Source: Siphonodentalium dalli
Lineage: Eukaryota; Mollusca; Scaphopoda; Gadilida; Siphonodentaliidae
NCBI GenBank assembly: GCA_032622095.1
Contig: CP136069.1
Location: 200,742,690 to 200,806,689 of the forward strand
DNA: 64,000 nucleotides
Direction: 5' to 3'
Shown here: piece by piece, positions 11,136 through 23,010 of the stretch
How positions within the stretch are numbered: position 1 is the stretch's first letter
Layout: each line of letters opens with the position of its first letter
Made by a program: the position numbers and the translations under genes
The notes under the pieces: generated by a model
What the model was told of the DNA's origin: nothing
Database searches by the model: none
The model's input: the letters and a program-made list of their open reading frames with translations, nothing else

Positions 11136-12699
11136 AATTTATCATACAATTCGTCCCATACAAATGCAATAAAACTCAATTTAAAACAGGAACTATTTTA
11201 TTACGCGCAACACACAACGTACACAATATTCTCAGCACGCGACGTTGTGATAAGTCAAATTCTGAGAAATTCACGTCACTATTCAAATTCACTTTGGCTG
11301 GAATCCGATTCAATGAAGAGGCGACGATATTTTCGTTTCATATGTTCGACATAATTGTCACTTTTAACAGGATAATTGTATTATTTTATGGTGCAATCTC
11401 CTTGGATAGTGATAGTGTTGACGAGAGGCATTGCCGGAGATGACTGTCCATTCAGAGTTTTGGTGAATTTTGAACTTTCCGACACTTCGACAATCGAGTT
11501 CTGACTCGCACTAAAATAACCCATTAAACTTCATTTAGAGGAAATGCACTAAATCACGGACTTTTCGTAAGTACATGTATTGTGTTTTATATCCTTAACA
11601 TAAGATAAAATTAATTTGATTTTCCATTCTGTATTTTATCGAATAAAAAATGCGTTCAGTAGCTTTTGATCAAGACCGTACTGAATTACGGGGAATTCCC
11701 TACTTCGCTAAAATAGAAATTGTCAAAATAGTCTGTATTCGTGCGCGCTGTTAACAATGTGAAAACTTCGTAACTTTTTCGATTTCCAAACATTTTTGGG
11801 TGGTTATTTTGAGCTTTTTGTCAACTTTATTGAACTAATTATTGATTATTTTACATTCGTAGCACACGAGTATATTATTTTACGACTTTTAGTTGGTTAT
11901 TTAGACGTTTTGTTTTGAAAACAAGCCAGTTGTCGAAACGCACGTGCACCAGCTGTTGCCATCGAAGATATCCTTGTTGCCATCCAGGATACAAGATCGG
12001 AAACCGCCTAGGCGTTTTCGCGTGTATTTGATGAAATATAGCTATATTGTAAGATAAAATACAATACATGATGTGCAACAGTGGAAAAGGGTTTTTCAGT
12101 GTGAGGGGGGGGGGGGGGGATATTCAATATTTATATTATAGGGCATCACAATGTTATTCATTATGACCTGACCTCGATTCTAATACTGAGCGGTGATAAT
12201 GAAAATTAAAATGAGAGAGAGATATGTTTAAAAAAAAAAGTTGGAATTATCGACAGATTTCTCCTCTATAGAAATTGTTTACTGACGATGTGTTGATTTG
12301 TATGAGTAAATAAATTATTAGCCGACAAGAAATCCCTGAGCGCTAGATGTTTAGTTGATCGTTTGACCGATTTTTAATTATAGTAAGCCGTGCGGGGGTG
12401 AAGTTAGAAATCTACGCTCTTCGGAGACAATATTCGGTGGTTAAAAATTTATCAAATGCTATGTATATGAATGGTTCTGATGGGAGTTTGTGGTAGTGAT
12501 TGAAAGATGAATCCTTCGCCGATACATCCGTGGCTATATCGTTAGCATTACTGGGGTGAATAGGCTAATATGTCCGATTTCCGAGCGATGATAAAAAGGT
12601 GAATTTCCACAGTTCCCTTGTCTCTATAATACTACCATTAACGTGAATCAGGCACGTATATAGAGGCGGCGTATATGGGCAGCGCAAAGGGGGGGGGCG
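11136..12699. other. Non-coding with poly-G tracts
   Basis: A 15-G run at 12105-12119 and a 9-G run at 12689-12697. Open frames at 11096-11443 lack protein-like composition and begin inside the hairpin. No gene is supported. Confidence 0.4.
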
Positions 12700-12945
12700 G
12701 ACAGCGGAGCGCGTTACAGGCCCCTGTGGGTACGACGAAGCGAGCACAATACAAGTGACCTTGTCCAAGGGTCACAATCTGGCGCGAGGTTTGAAACAGC
12801 GTGTGGCTATATGTACCACACACACCGCTTAATTCGGCGAAGCCACTGTTGCGGAGACGATGGTCCACCGGCCGGGCGCGAACTCACGCCGGTGCTTTAA
12901 CACCATTAAAAGTCCGACACTCTAACCTCTGCATACTATCGTCAC
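12700..12945 (-). mobile_element. tRNA-Lys-derived SINE
   Basis: On the minus strand the head (about 12945-12860) reads GGTTAGAGTGTCGGACTTTT followed by AATG, like the D-arm and CTTTTAA anticodon loop of tRNA-Lys(UUU). Box B-like GTGAGTTCGCGCCCGG follows. The body contains CCTTGGACAAGGTCACTTG (complement of 12752-12770), similar to the CTTGGGCAAG-type central motif of widespread animal SINEs. The tRNA fold is degraded, so this is not a functional tRNA gene. The 3' end could not be fixed and may run to about 12640. Confidence 0.6.
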
Positions 12946-13419
12946 ATTTGGGTTAGAGGCTCAGATACGTTTTAGTTCATGTATAGATTGTCGATATTTG
13001 GAGGGAAACAGAGTTGCAGTAGCTAAATTTTGGTCTAGTTTGATATGTTCTAATTGGTACTATAATATAGCCTACTTATTATGGCATGTGCAGTTTCTAA
13101 CAATAGTTTTTATGGGAAAAATCCAAATACGATCTGCCATGAAATTGTATTATATAGCATAATTATGTTGTTGTTGTTTTTGTTGTTATTGTAAGTGAAT
13201 GTGTGGAAACCTGAATACATTATCGGCATAAAATATTCGCATTGTTTTGGTTGTGATACGAACATCCGTCCAATTTTAAGTCGAATATGAAACTATGCGA
13301 ATATTTAGGTTAATCTGAACCTATTTGCACGCAGATATTTTGGCTCATAAGCCTATTTAACCAAGCTATTTTTAAAAACTCAACTTCACTTTTTAAAGTT
13401 TGAGCTATTGGCGAGGGTT
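12946..13419. other. Non-coding, nothing recognised
   Basis: AT-rich sequence with a short GTTGTT run near 13170. No supported feature. Confidence 0.4.
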
Positions 13420-14107
13420 GTCGTCCGTGTGTGCATCGGGAGGTGTGTGCGTGGGTTATCCCGTCCGTCCGCCAAAATGTCCTTTGGCTCACCCTACATA
13501 CCGCATCCCTCATCCGATCATCACCAAACTTCATATGGATCTTCGGAGTGACCTCTACATGTAGATGGGAGCCATCGACTTTTCCCGAAATTCGTTAAAA
13601 AACATGGCCGCCAGAAGCCATTTTGAATTTCAAATTTGAATCCATCGGCACACCCTGCAGCCGTCATTTATTGGAGAAATGTTTTGAAAATTTACAGGCA
13701 TGTTTAGGATCACCTCTGGATTTTTTTAATGAAAAACATGGCCGCCGCAGCCATCTTGAATTTTATTCTTTGCACGACTAAATCATTTTATACCACAAAC
13801 CTCATTTAATCGCCACCAAACTTCATAGGGATCTTCTGGGTTTCCACTAGATGGAGCAATCAATTATTACCGGAATTCGTTAAAAAATGGCTGCTAACAT
13901 CCATCTCGGATTTTACTCTTTGCATGACTAAATCCTTTCGCACAACCTATAGGCCACATCCCTCATCCGATGATACCGATCGTCCTCAAACTTCATAAGG
14001 TTCCTCGGGGTGACCTGTAGATGGGAGCCATCGAGTATTTCTGAAATGTATTAAAAACATGGCCAACTTGGATTTCAAATTTGAATCAATCGGCACACAC
14101 TGCATCA
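13420..14107. repeat. ATGGCCGCC satellite family, left part
   Basis: Three to four diverged units. The landmarks recur: AAACATGGCCGCC, CATCTTGAATTTTA, CATGACTAAATCCTTT, CAAACTTCATA and AGATGGGAGCCATCGA. The head has a CCGTCCGTCCG run. It stops where the element at 14108-16862 begins and resumes after it at about 16900. Confidence 0.7.
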
Positions 14108-14486
14108 CGCATATAGATATACTAGCAGGGTTACCCGGCGTTGCACAGGATAAAGTGGTGTGAAGCCCTCTGTGGATATTTGGTGGAAATAGAGAATACT
14201 CTTGCTCTCAAAGTGTTACACGTATTCTCATAAAATGTATATCCAAATGGCATCACAAACCATGATTCTTACACATGGAATATAAGTAGTGGCTCACCTT
14301 GTCAGGTCGGAGCGATTATCATTTTGTTTATCGCGTTTAATCCGTCCCACCAATAAAGAAGTATTTATTTATTTACAACTGCGTATACTTCAGACGTTAA
14401 TGTCACGTTATAGCAAGAAACATGAACATCATAAACACATTAGTTCGAAAAAATAAAAGACGACAATTGTGTTTACATAGAGATGT

Positions 14487-14517
<31 letters not shown>
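14487..14517. repeat. (ATCA)n microsatellite
   Basis: About 7 to 8 perfect copies of the 4-bp unit ATCA. Confidence 0.9.
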
Positions 14518-15359
14518 TAATTTGTCATATCTTCATGAAGATACAGATGTTTTAAAGATATGTCCAGGTGCTCCTCTGTTCTGGTGCTATATACTGGCTA
14601 ATCATTTTCAGTTTAAAAGAAATGATGTTATGCAGGTATAGCAGCTACATGTGTCCGACACAGCGAGATGTTGAGTTGTTTATGTTAGGCGATGAGTCTG
14701 TTCTAAAAAATGAAAGAAATCATCTGTATCGGGTAGATATACCCTTCTCAGATGTCACCATTGGAGGATCCTGAAAAGTCATGTGCTACGGACTGCGTTT
14801 TCCTTTATATCAGAAGTAACCATATTTGACTGCACACTGTGACCACTATTTTTGAGCAGGCCTGCTCTATATTTCCATATCCCTTGGCAATTGTAACGTT
14901 TTTGTGGAAACTATATTGAGTGGGACAGATACTCAATCGTGTTATAATATATAAATGACCCATTATAATATGCAATCCTCTGACGATTCAAGGTCCCTCA
15001 GTTTGAATGAATATATGTATCTCTTAAATAGATTGATATAAATATACTTTTAATGCATTCTTCTATGTATCTGAGTTGCTAGATCATTATAGGAATGCCC
15101 TGATTTCCATCCCCATATAAATATGACAGTTGAGAAGACATAATTGTTCAAGTGACTTAATTCGGTCACTATTTGTCGAGATTGTGAAACTGGAATGCCA
15201 AAAACTCATTAGAACGACATGGAGATGTCCTGGGAGATGACTATATATAACTTTGTTGGATATCGGCGAATTGAACAATCTTATAAATGCTAGTGAATCT
15301 CCTCTCGCCATCCATGACCCAAACGACCCCAAATGTGATTTAATTTATCATATCATTAG

Positions 15360-16800
15360 AGACGAACGTGCATACATTTGGTGGAATCAGTGCTAAATAT
15401 ATTTGTATCAACTTTGGTGCAACTCCCCTCATGCATGACGTGAACCGCGCCACTTTTGACATATTTAAACCACGTCTATTAGACTCATGCATGCATTATA
15501 TAATGGAGATGATTATATTTAAGTTTGGTGGTAATCGGCAACTAAACAAATTCTTATCATAGTTATTAACCCCCACCATCTCTCACCCAAACGGCACCAA
15601 TTTCGCGTCTTTAAATCACACGTTTATATTCCTCGTATCACGGAGAAGAATAATATATCAATTTGGTCGAAATCTGCGCAAAATATAGACCCTCCCCTGA
15701 CACCAACAACGTCACTTTAGAAAAATTTAACCCGCACCATTATCTTACTCGTAAAAAGTTACCCCTGTTAGACCGCCTTGGTGCCATCTCGATTGTACCC
15801 TTAAAGTTATATATAGAACACAGACAGATATTCGCAAATATTTGATTCATTGTATCATTTGAGAAGCACGTGTATGAGTTTTGATGGTAATTGGCACTAA
15901 ACATATTAAGCGGCGCCACGTTTGACATCATTAAACCGCACACTTAAGACTAATTAAAGAGATGCATATATATAACATTTATGAAAATTGGTGAGTATAC
16001 AAATTCGTATCAAATTTAGGGCCACCATTGCATATCTCTCACACAAAAGGCACCAATTTGGCGCATTTAAACCACACGATTAGATTATTCGTATCACGGA
16101 GAAGAATATGTATCAATCGTTGTTTATCAATGTTTGTATCCCTCTCATCCTCTATAGGCACCCCTAACTCGAATGGCCCCACTTTTGACATCTTTAAACC
16201 ACACAATAAGACTCCTGATATCATGGAGATTATTATTTGCAAGTTTGGTACTAATCCGCGACTAAACAAATTTTTATCACCCACCCCACCCAACTCCATC
16301 TCTCACCAAAGCAGCACCAATATGACGTCTTTAAAATCAAACAATTCTTATCATATTTGGTAACTACTCACTGCCCCCCCCAAAGCTCTCATCCCAACGA
16401 CACCAAGTTGGCGTCTTTAAATCACACAATAAGATTCCTTGTATCGTGGAGAAGATCTCAGAAGAATGTGCATCAATTTGGTGAAATTCGGCGCTAAAAT
16501 TATTTTTGATAAATTTTGGTGCCGCTCTCCCCTTCCGGATATCCCTGACGCGAACAGTGCGACTTTTGACATATTTATACGACACCATTTGATTCCTCAT
16601 ATTATGGGGCTGATTATATATAAGTTCGGTGGCAATCGGCGACAATTGTTTTTTCTGCCCCTCCCCCTTTTCCACCCCTGACAACAACGGCGTCACTTTA
16701 GAAAATTCTAACACTCGCCATTATCTTTCTCGTAAAAAGTTACCCCTATTATATATAGACCGCTTTTGTGCCACCTGGGTGGTTCCCTGTGAATTTCTAT
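15360..16800. repeat. Diverged internal direct repeats
   Basis: Recurring blocks include GCCACTTTTGACAT(A/C)TTTAAACC, TCTCACCCAAACGGCACCAA, CGTATCACGGAGAAGAAT, AAGTTTGGTGGTAATCGGC and CTCGTAAAAAGTTACCCCT. Each occurs two to four times in similar order, giving at least two large tandem copies of about 900 bp with smaller periods inside. The short open frames are broken differently in each copy, so no protein is inferred. Confidence 0.6.
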
Positions 16801-16899
16801 AGAACACAGACATACAGACAGACAAACCGACATAAAGACATTCGCAAATATAGATATAGATATCAACTACATACCCACATATGAAATAGTATCCGCATG

Positions 16900-17185
16900 A
16901 ACCTGAGTGTATGTTTACAAAGACTGGATTAGGATCATCTCTAGATGCGAGCTATCGAATTTGAACGATTTAAGATTAAAAACATGGCCGCCGGCAGCCA
17001 TCTTGTATTTTATTCTTTGTATGACTAAATCCTTTGGCACACCCTACAGACCACATGCATATCTCATCCTATCAACACCAAAGTTTATATGCATTTTCAG
17101 GGTGACCTCTAGATGGGAGTCGTCGATTTTGAACGAAATTCTTTGAAAAACAAATGGCTACCAGAGGCCATCTTGGATTTTACTC
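16900..17185. repeat. ATGGCCGCC satellite family, right part
   Basis: Units resume with AAACATGGCCGCCGGCAGCC and CATCTTGTATTTTATTCTTT, then GACTAAATCCTTTGGCACAC. The closest relatives in the window are the units at 13420-14107. Confidence 0.7.
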
Positions 17186-19415
17186 CTGTGCCAGAGCATT
17201 ATCTTATGCGAGTCTCCCATATGGAGCCTAGCATATATTATATAATGCATAGTCCAAGTCTTCTCGTACTAAAACCGGCTAAGATATTGGGATGGAGGTG
17301 CCGGTCTTTAGTCCAAGACCGCTTGTATACCAATCCTATGACACGACTTACGCCCACGATCTGTGGCGGAAATTTGTGGTGTATTTTACTCGATTTACCT
17401 AGCAAATCAATACATGATGCTATATACATCGGAAAGGCTTACATCTTATGGTCATAATGGTGTATAATAATCTAACTTTAATGTTAAATTACACATAGAA
17501 TATTCCGGTTGATTGACACAAACATCGATTTGTTTCTCTGTTTGTTTACGTTTTAACCGAAAGCCGAAGTGGTCCGAATAAGTTCGGCATAATCCGCTGT
17601 TTGTTCTGGGAATTCTACTTTCCGTTTCTATATATAGCGCGGGTTTTCCGAACAAAAATGGCGAAAACCGATCGCCCGAAAGTCCAGTTTTCTATGTGCT
17701 TTCAGAACAATTCCCGCACTAAAAACTTAATGACATAATGGAGGATCAGAACGGTAGTTTTGTTGACAATTTTCGCAAGCAACTTGTCAAAATTGGAGCA
17801 AATTAGAACTCTTGTGTCTGACTTGCCAAGTTGCCATGCGTGTGATGTGCATTTTGATATCTGTGTTGATAAAATAATCGGAGAACCGAATCACACAGTT
17901 TCGAAATATAGTTCTTCCGTTTTAGTGGGACTTTTCAAACTTAAGGTTCATTTATTTAGTGTATTACATATAGAATACACACGTAGTGTTTCTGAATACC
18001 AAATTTACACCACGAGTGGGATTGATGGTTTACCACACGAGCTTTAGCGAGTGTGGTAAATCATCAATCCCACGAGTGGTGTAAATTTGGTATTCAGAAA
18101 CACTACGTGTGTATTTTGTTTATACCATGACCGGTACAGGAGCAACAACTGCTATGAAATCGAAATAAACCCACTTAAATTAAGATGATTCTGTCGCACC
18201 ATTCACAATCATCCCCGTTGTGTTCCCCACACTTGGCCGTACATCGACGTACACTATCACAGCTGATCAGGCGTATTGATACATTGAATTAGGTCAACAT
18301 TCAATTGTACGAATATGGTATCATTGTAGCCAATTCACAATAAACTGTAATCATGATGAAACCGCCATAAATAAACAACATGAATATATATATGGGAATA
18401 CGAATTTAATGAATATAAATATAACACATTGCGGGAACTTTTTTTTCTCCGCCGTACAGTGAACAGGAAACCACGAAAGTCATTTTGAAATCCACCGTTT
18501 GTTGTTCGAGTTTTTTACGTCTATTTCTTGAAATATATGTTCAATTTGTTGATCTGGATGTGATTTCCACGGAAATAACTGTTCGTTTTTATCGCATTAG
18601 TGAGTATAATATTCAATTGAATCGAAAGTATCAAATTGTTTTCATCGCGAGGCGCTACATTTTAAAAATAGAGTGATTTTGATCGAGGTCATGGAAGGTT
18701 AATGAAAGGTCAACTCGGATGTAGTTCTACTATGGGTATAAACTTTAACCATTGAAATGCCATTAAAACGTGTTACCCACAGTAGAAACGTGTTACCCAC
18801 GGTCGGACTCCTGTTCACACACAGTAGGGTGTACAGCACAAATATATTATATAGCATGTTTGTACACAGTACAATAGGGAGTCATGGTATAAATTTATAT
18901 CTCCAATGTTTAATTAATCTATTTATTATTTTATTTATTGACACACATAATTACGATTACAATGGAGAATTCATCGTAATTTGCGTTGTTGTCCAAAATC
19001 TACGGAATATTTTCAACGGAATATGCCGAACACAGTTCGCGAGGTCAACCGAGTTCGCATACTTTAAAAAAATTGTAAACATTGAGGTAAATGTCTCTGT
19101 TCGCATTAAATTACCGTTTTAAATTCACAACTGATGTGGGTTTCAGATAAAATAGCATGTCTTCTGCGGAAAATATCCGTTTATTGTCGCAATTGTGATA
19201 TTTTATTTCATATAATTGTGGTTTTATTTGAGCGGGTCACTAACGCTTAAGTCGTGTCATAAGAATGCATGGGCCTGGAACTCGGACTAAAGACCGGCAC
19301 CTCCATCCCAATATCTTAGCCGGTTTTAGTACGAGAAGACTTGGACTATATAATGCACTGAGGCTCCCTATGGGAAACTCGCATATATAAGAGAATGCAT
19401 TGACACAGGGTTTTC
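17186..19415. mobile_element. 2.2-kb element with about 150-bp terminal inverted repeats
   Basis: The left end (about 17186-17335) and the right end (about 19264-19415) are inverted copies. Shared blocks are TAGTCCAAGTCTTCTCGTAC, AAACCGGCTAAGATATTGGG and ATGGAGGTGCCGGTCTTTAG. Their outermost parts relate to the CCAATGCATTCTCTTATATA hairpin cassette found elsewhere. The interior contains the hairpin at 17974-18115. No transposase is recognised, and the frames at 17760-18047 and 18757-19122 have no known motif. It is probably a non-autonomous DNA transposon or composite. Confidence 0.6.
17974..18115. repeat. Long, nearly perfect hairpin
   Basis: AATACACACGTAGTGTTTCT on the left is answered by AGAAACACTACGTGTGTATT on the right. 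The arms are about 65 bp with a loop near GAGCTTTAGCGAG. A diverged relative lies at about 20517-20620 (ACCAAATTTTCTCCGCGAGT). Confidence 0.85.
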
Positions 19416-19960
19416 GCAATATTTCAGGAAGCTCCAGTCATAGAAGCGTTAAGTAAATCCCACGCGTTCCCAACATACTAATTTATAACTGTCAAAACGT
19501 ATTTCTCTGCATTTGTTTATCTGGGCCCTGTTCAATATCATTTGATAACCACGCCCTTAGACTTGGACTAGCCCTTAGCTAGAGGACGCACACCTTATTT
19601 GTTTGGTTGAATATCCGCCCGCGAAGTGTGTTGGGATTTGAAATTTACAACGGGATATCCCTGTAAACAACTTGAATGTGTACTTCAGTATAAACGCCCG
19701 GTTCGATGCAGTGCACACTGCACTATTTCACAATTTAGTAATGTATTGTATAGTGATACATTATTCCTAGTTTGTCGAAGACTGATATTGGAATGCAAAC
19801 TACTCTGAAACTTTTGAAAGAAATCAATGTTTCACATTGGAAAAGTGGGTGTCTGCACTCATTCGTCATGATATGACGCATATAGATAGATGTATAGGTG
19901 CCGTTTTCACATTTATTAAATAATAAGACTTAAGGCAATTTAATTCGTTCTGCACGAATG
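19416..19960. other. Non-coding, nothing recognised
   Basis: No supported gene or repeat. A short frame at 19626-19808 has no recognisable features. Confidence 0.4.
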
Positions 19961-20100
19961 AGATTCAATTGCGCTTAAGCGCAAATACAATTGCGGTTAA
20001 GCGCAATTCATTTAAGCGTTTAAGCACAATTAAAAACTATGTAATTTGAATTGCGCTTAAGCGCAATTGAATTTCACTTAAGCGAAATTATTGATCATCA
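19961..20100. repeat. Cluster of GCGCTTAAGCGC palindromes
   Basis: The motif ATTGCGCTTAAGCGCAAT occurs once perfectly (about 20050-20067). Near-copies lie on either side, including CAATTGCGCTTAAGCGCAAA, TTGCGGTTAAGCGCAAT and TTTCACTTAAGCGAAATT. Each is itself a palindrome. Function is unknown: a protein-binding site array or short inverted repeats are both possible. Confidence 0.7.
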
Positions 20101-21430
20101 TAAACAAAACAGCCTTAATTCGTATAGAATAGTCTGCAGGATGACTATCCAGCCAGACTTCATTTAGTTCAGCGACCAAACGCCAAAAGTGGTCGGATAC
20201 CCCTACCCATGGTAGAACAAGTTGAAACCGAATTTATATGAAGTAGAGATACTGTTCATGAAAATTATAGTGAACATAACGGAATTAGTGGTGGCTGTTG
20301 TCAAATCGACGATGAACGATACCCACCAGTGACTTTATCCAGAAATCAACTATTTTGGTAACATTTGTTTTTTTCTGAAAAGTCGCTCTTTTTCACAAAA
20401 CTATTTTTATTTCAATCATTATCATGGTACATTTGCTAGTTTGTCAGCCAATTGACTCAAGCATCTCAACACAATTTAACTTTATAAATTAACTGTTATA
20501 TACTCAGTTATAAATAGAATACACACATTATTCAACAGAGCGTACCAAATTTTCTCCGCGAGTGGAATTGATGTTTTAGCGTTGTTAAACAACAATACCA
20601 CGTGTGGTAGAACTTTGAATCAGTGCAATAAACAAAAGTTACCATACATTGTGCGACAACCCATGGTAAAATATGGTAACATTCGTCAGTAGAAGCCACA
20701 TGAAAGCATACAGAGCAGCCTAACCATTCTAATAGCAACCACCCCAGTGGGTGTTTATACCTAAATGCATGTGAATTATGACGTCATATAATTTTTATAT
20801 AATTTTTATATAATTTTTATATATTTCTATATACCATGAGAGAAATTACCGGGTACGTTTATTTGTGAATTTAACACGTGACTTCCGGGTGGTGACTGCG
20901 CAGAATCCAGCAGAAACTACAGGGTGCTCCGATATAACGGAGGAATATGCAGACAACAACAACTGATCAAATTCATTCCCAGATTCTAGAATGTACCCGA
21001 CTTTCAAGTTTAGCCTATTCAGTTCTTTCTGGGATTAATTACAGCCTTTTCATCTGATAAAAATCATTGGTATATCATTAGCATAATAATTAATTACCCC
21101 CCGTCAAGCGACCGTCCTGTCAGTGTCATCCGGCTTACGGCAGTTACTTGATCGGAAATTACTTCCGTATATCCCATAGACCGATAAGGCCTTCACCTTC
21201 GCTTCATGGCAAACAATTTTCACAAATGTACGAGTGTACGTAGATTAATTAATCGCTTGACTTCGTGACAATCGACAGTTACTGCGTTAGGCTTCACTGT
21301 AAACTGTTACAGACAACAATGATCAAGATTCCAGAATCATTCAATCAACCAAAAAGTTCGAAGTTCAAAGAAAGATAAAAATAAAATGAAAGAACGAATT
21401 GTGTGTAATACGTGTAAATTGTGATACTAA
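20101..21430. other. Non-coding; diverged hairpin and short tandem repeat
   Basis: The 20517-20620 stretch is a decayed relative of the hairpin at 17974-18115. At about 20789-20830 a TATAATTTTTA-type unit repeats three times. Nothing else is recognised. Confidence 0.4.
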
Positions 21431-21439
21431 AATTGTAGT

Positions 21440-21580
21440 ATGTTTCCTAGTTACCATCTTCAACTTCAACTTAAGTTCAAGGAATTGATATCTGATGAGG
21501 ATTCTTGTGGAGTTGTGAACACAACAGCACAATGCGTGCTCCTGGAGGCATTTTTCTCCAAATCCAAGATTTTTTTAAAG
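21440..21580 (+). CDS. Candidate first coding exon, unidentified
   Basis: An ATG at 21440 opens 47 codons that run directly to a good splice-donor match, AAAG/GTAGGT, at 21581. The deduced peptide starts MFPSYHLQLQLKFKELISDE and contains CGVVNTTAQCVLLEAFF, a plausible mixed composition rather than repeat-like. Without splicing it would stop after eight more codons. Stops TGA and TAA lie just upstream in the same frame. I found no matching downstream exon, because the following 1.2 kb is low complexity. It may be chance. Confidence 0.2.
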
Positions 21581-21639
21581 GTAGGTCTGTTTGCTTTAAA
21601 TTAAAAATTAAATTTTGATTATTATTTTATTTAATCATT

Positions 21640-22400
21640 TTTGATCATTTGACAATTTGTCGTGGTCATTCGTTGGTCATCAGTGTCACAGTCAGTGTGT
21701 TTGTCGTCATTCGTGTTTGGTTGTCGTCTGTCGTTTTTCGTCCTTGGTAGTTTGTCGTCGTGTTTATTGTTGGTCGTTTGTTTTCATCCTTTGTTCATTT
21801 GTGATCAGTCGTGGTTTTTGTGGCAAGTACACCGCAGCCCAAATGTAGTTATCCATTTGAGCCGCGGTGTACAATGTAGTGCATTTCGGCCGCAGTGGCA
21901 ATGCTAACTGCACCGTGGTCAACTGGAAACTTGTTTTGTCCAGCAGGGTACATTATATCCCGTAGATTTGGACTAGGATTACATAAGCACAAACCAGGCG
22001 AAAAAAAAATACATGTACTGTACCGGTAGTTTACACATAATTTTGAAACCTGCAGGCCTGGGTCGATGTGTTTGTCATCAAGACATTTTTCGTCATCGAT
22101 CATTCGACATCGTGTTCATCTTTGGCTGTTTGTTTTTCGTCATCAGTAATTTTTCGTCATCGATTGTTCGACATCGTGTTAGTCGTTGGCCATTTGTTTT
22201 TCGTCATCAGTCATTTTTTGTCATCAGTCGGTATATTTCTTCGTTGTTGTTTGTTGCCATTTGCCATCGTCATCCTCGCCATTTATCTGTCATTTGCCAC
22301 CATTCGTCAGCCGGTGTGTTTTTTCGTTAGTTGTTTTTCATCATCGGTCATTTGTTCATCGGTTGTTTTTCGGAAATTCTGTCTGTGTGTGGGACCACTT
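21640..22400. repeat. Low-complexity GTCATC/GTCGTC-rich tract
   Basis: Repeated, poorly phased words such as TTTTTCGTCATCAGTCATTT, TTCGACATCGTGTT and GTCGTCATTCGT. Long overlapping open frames arise from the composition (Ser/Val/Phe/Cys-rich in every frame) and are not considered genes. Confidence 0.6.
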
Positions 22401-22755
22401 AACTGCGGTGCGGTTAGCATTGCCACCGCAGCTGAAATGCAACTACACCGCGGCGCCACCGGCTAACAGTTGGGTCGTGATGTAATTGCCATTCGGCATG
22501 GTGTATTTGCCACGGTGTACTTTCATCAAACTGAAAAAAGACAATACAAACCAGAAATCTAACCACGGTGTACATGTCATTCGAGCGTGAGGGTAGTTGC
22601 CTTTCGGCCGCAGTGAACTTGCCGTTTGGCCGCAATGTACTTGCCGTTCGGCTGCGGTGCTCAACTGCAGTTACAAACTCTGACACCGCAGCCGAACAGC
22701 AAATACACTGCGGTGCCAATGGATACTTGTTTTGTCCAGCGGGGTACATGTATTG
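21815..22755. repeat. GC-rich degenerate repeat (GCCGCGGTG family), two blocks
   Basis: Blocks at about 21815-21955 and 22390-22755 are built from short variants of GTACTTGCCGTTCGGCCGC on both strands. Both end in CTTGTTTTGTCCAGC(A/G)GGGTACAT. The shared ending and the inverted motifs suggest two copies of one mobile or satellite-derived unit. Confidence 0.55.
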
Positions 22756-22756
22756 T

Positions 22757-23010
22757 ATGTCTACTTTGATCCCGGAAATGGGCGGGTCCAATTTCATGAG
22801 TGACCATGTCCTTGACCATGACCTCGCTCATATACATGTAGGTACATAGAACTTCTGTCTCTGTGTGTTATAGACTTGAAAACTGCACGACTGATCGGAC
22901 TAAAATTTGGTATTAATGTACCAAAGGCCTACTTTGATCCTGGGAACTATATGGGTGGGTCCAATTTCATATGCAACTGTGTCCTTGACTGCGACCTCGA
23001 TATATACTCA
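22757..23010. repeat. Direct repeat pair, about 172-bp offset
   Basis: TACTTTGATCC(C/T)GG, GGGTCCAATTTCAT and TGTCCTTGAC(C/T)(A/G) followed by GACCTCG occur at 22757-22840 and again at 22929-23010. Confidence 0.65.

Larger units (their letters stand above)
14108..16862 (+). mobile_element. Large non-autonomous element inserted in the satellite
   Basis: It begins near ATATAGATATACTAGCAGGG with TTACCCGGCGTTGC and ends near ACAGACAGACAAACCGACAT with CGCAAATATAGATATAGAT. Satellite sequence of the same family lies on both sides, which argues for insertion. The TATAGATA at both ends may be a target duplication or a microsatellite tail. The interior holds an ATCA microsatellite (14487-14517) and diverged direct repeats (15360-16800). 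I see no intact polymerase or transposase frame. Boundaries and unity of the element are inferred. Confidence 0.45.

Noticed and set aside
12860-12945. A tRNA-Lys gene on the minus strand
   Set aside because: The anticodon and T-arm stems are disrupted and SINE body sequence follows, so it is a SINE head rather than a tRNA gene.
18757-19122. 121-codon plus-strand frame within the 2.2-kb element
   Set aside because: It is rich in Ile, Asn, Phe and Tyr as expected from AT-rich DNA. No motif or splice support.
22013-22797. Several frames of 99-132 codons on both strands
   Set aside because: They result from the low-complexity GTCATC and GCCGCGGTG repeats, with Ser/Phe/Val/Cys or Ala/Thr-biased translations in every frame.
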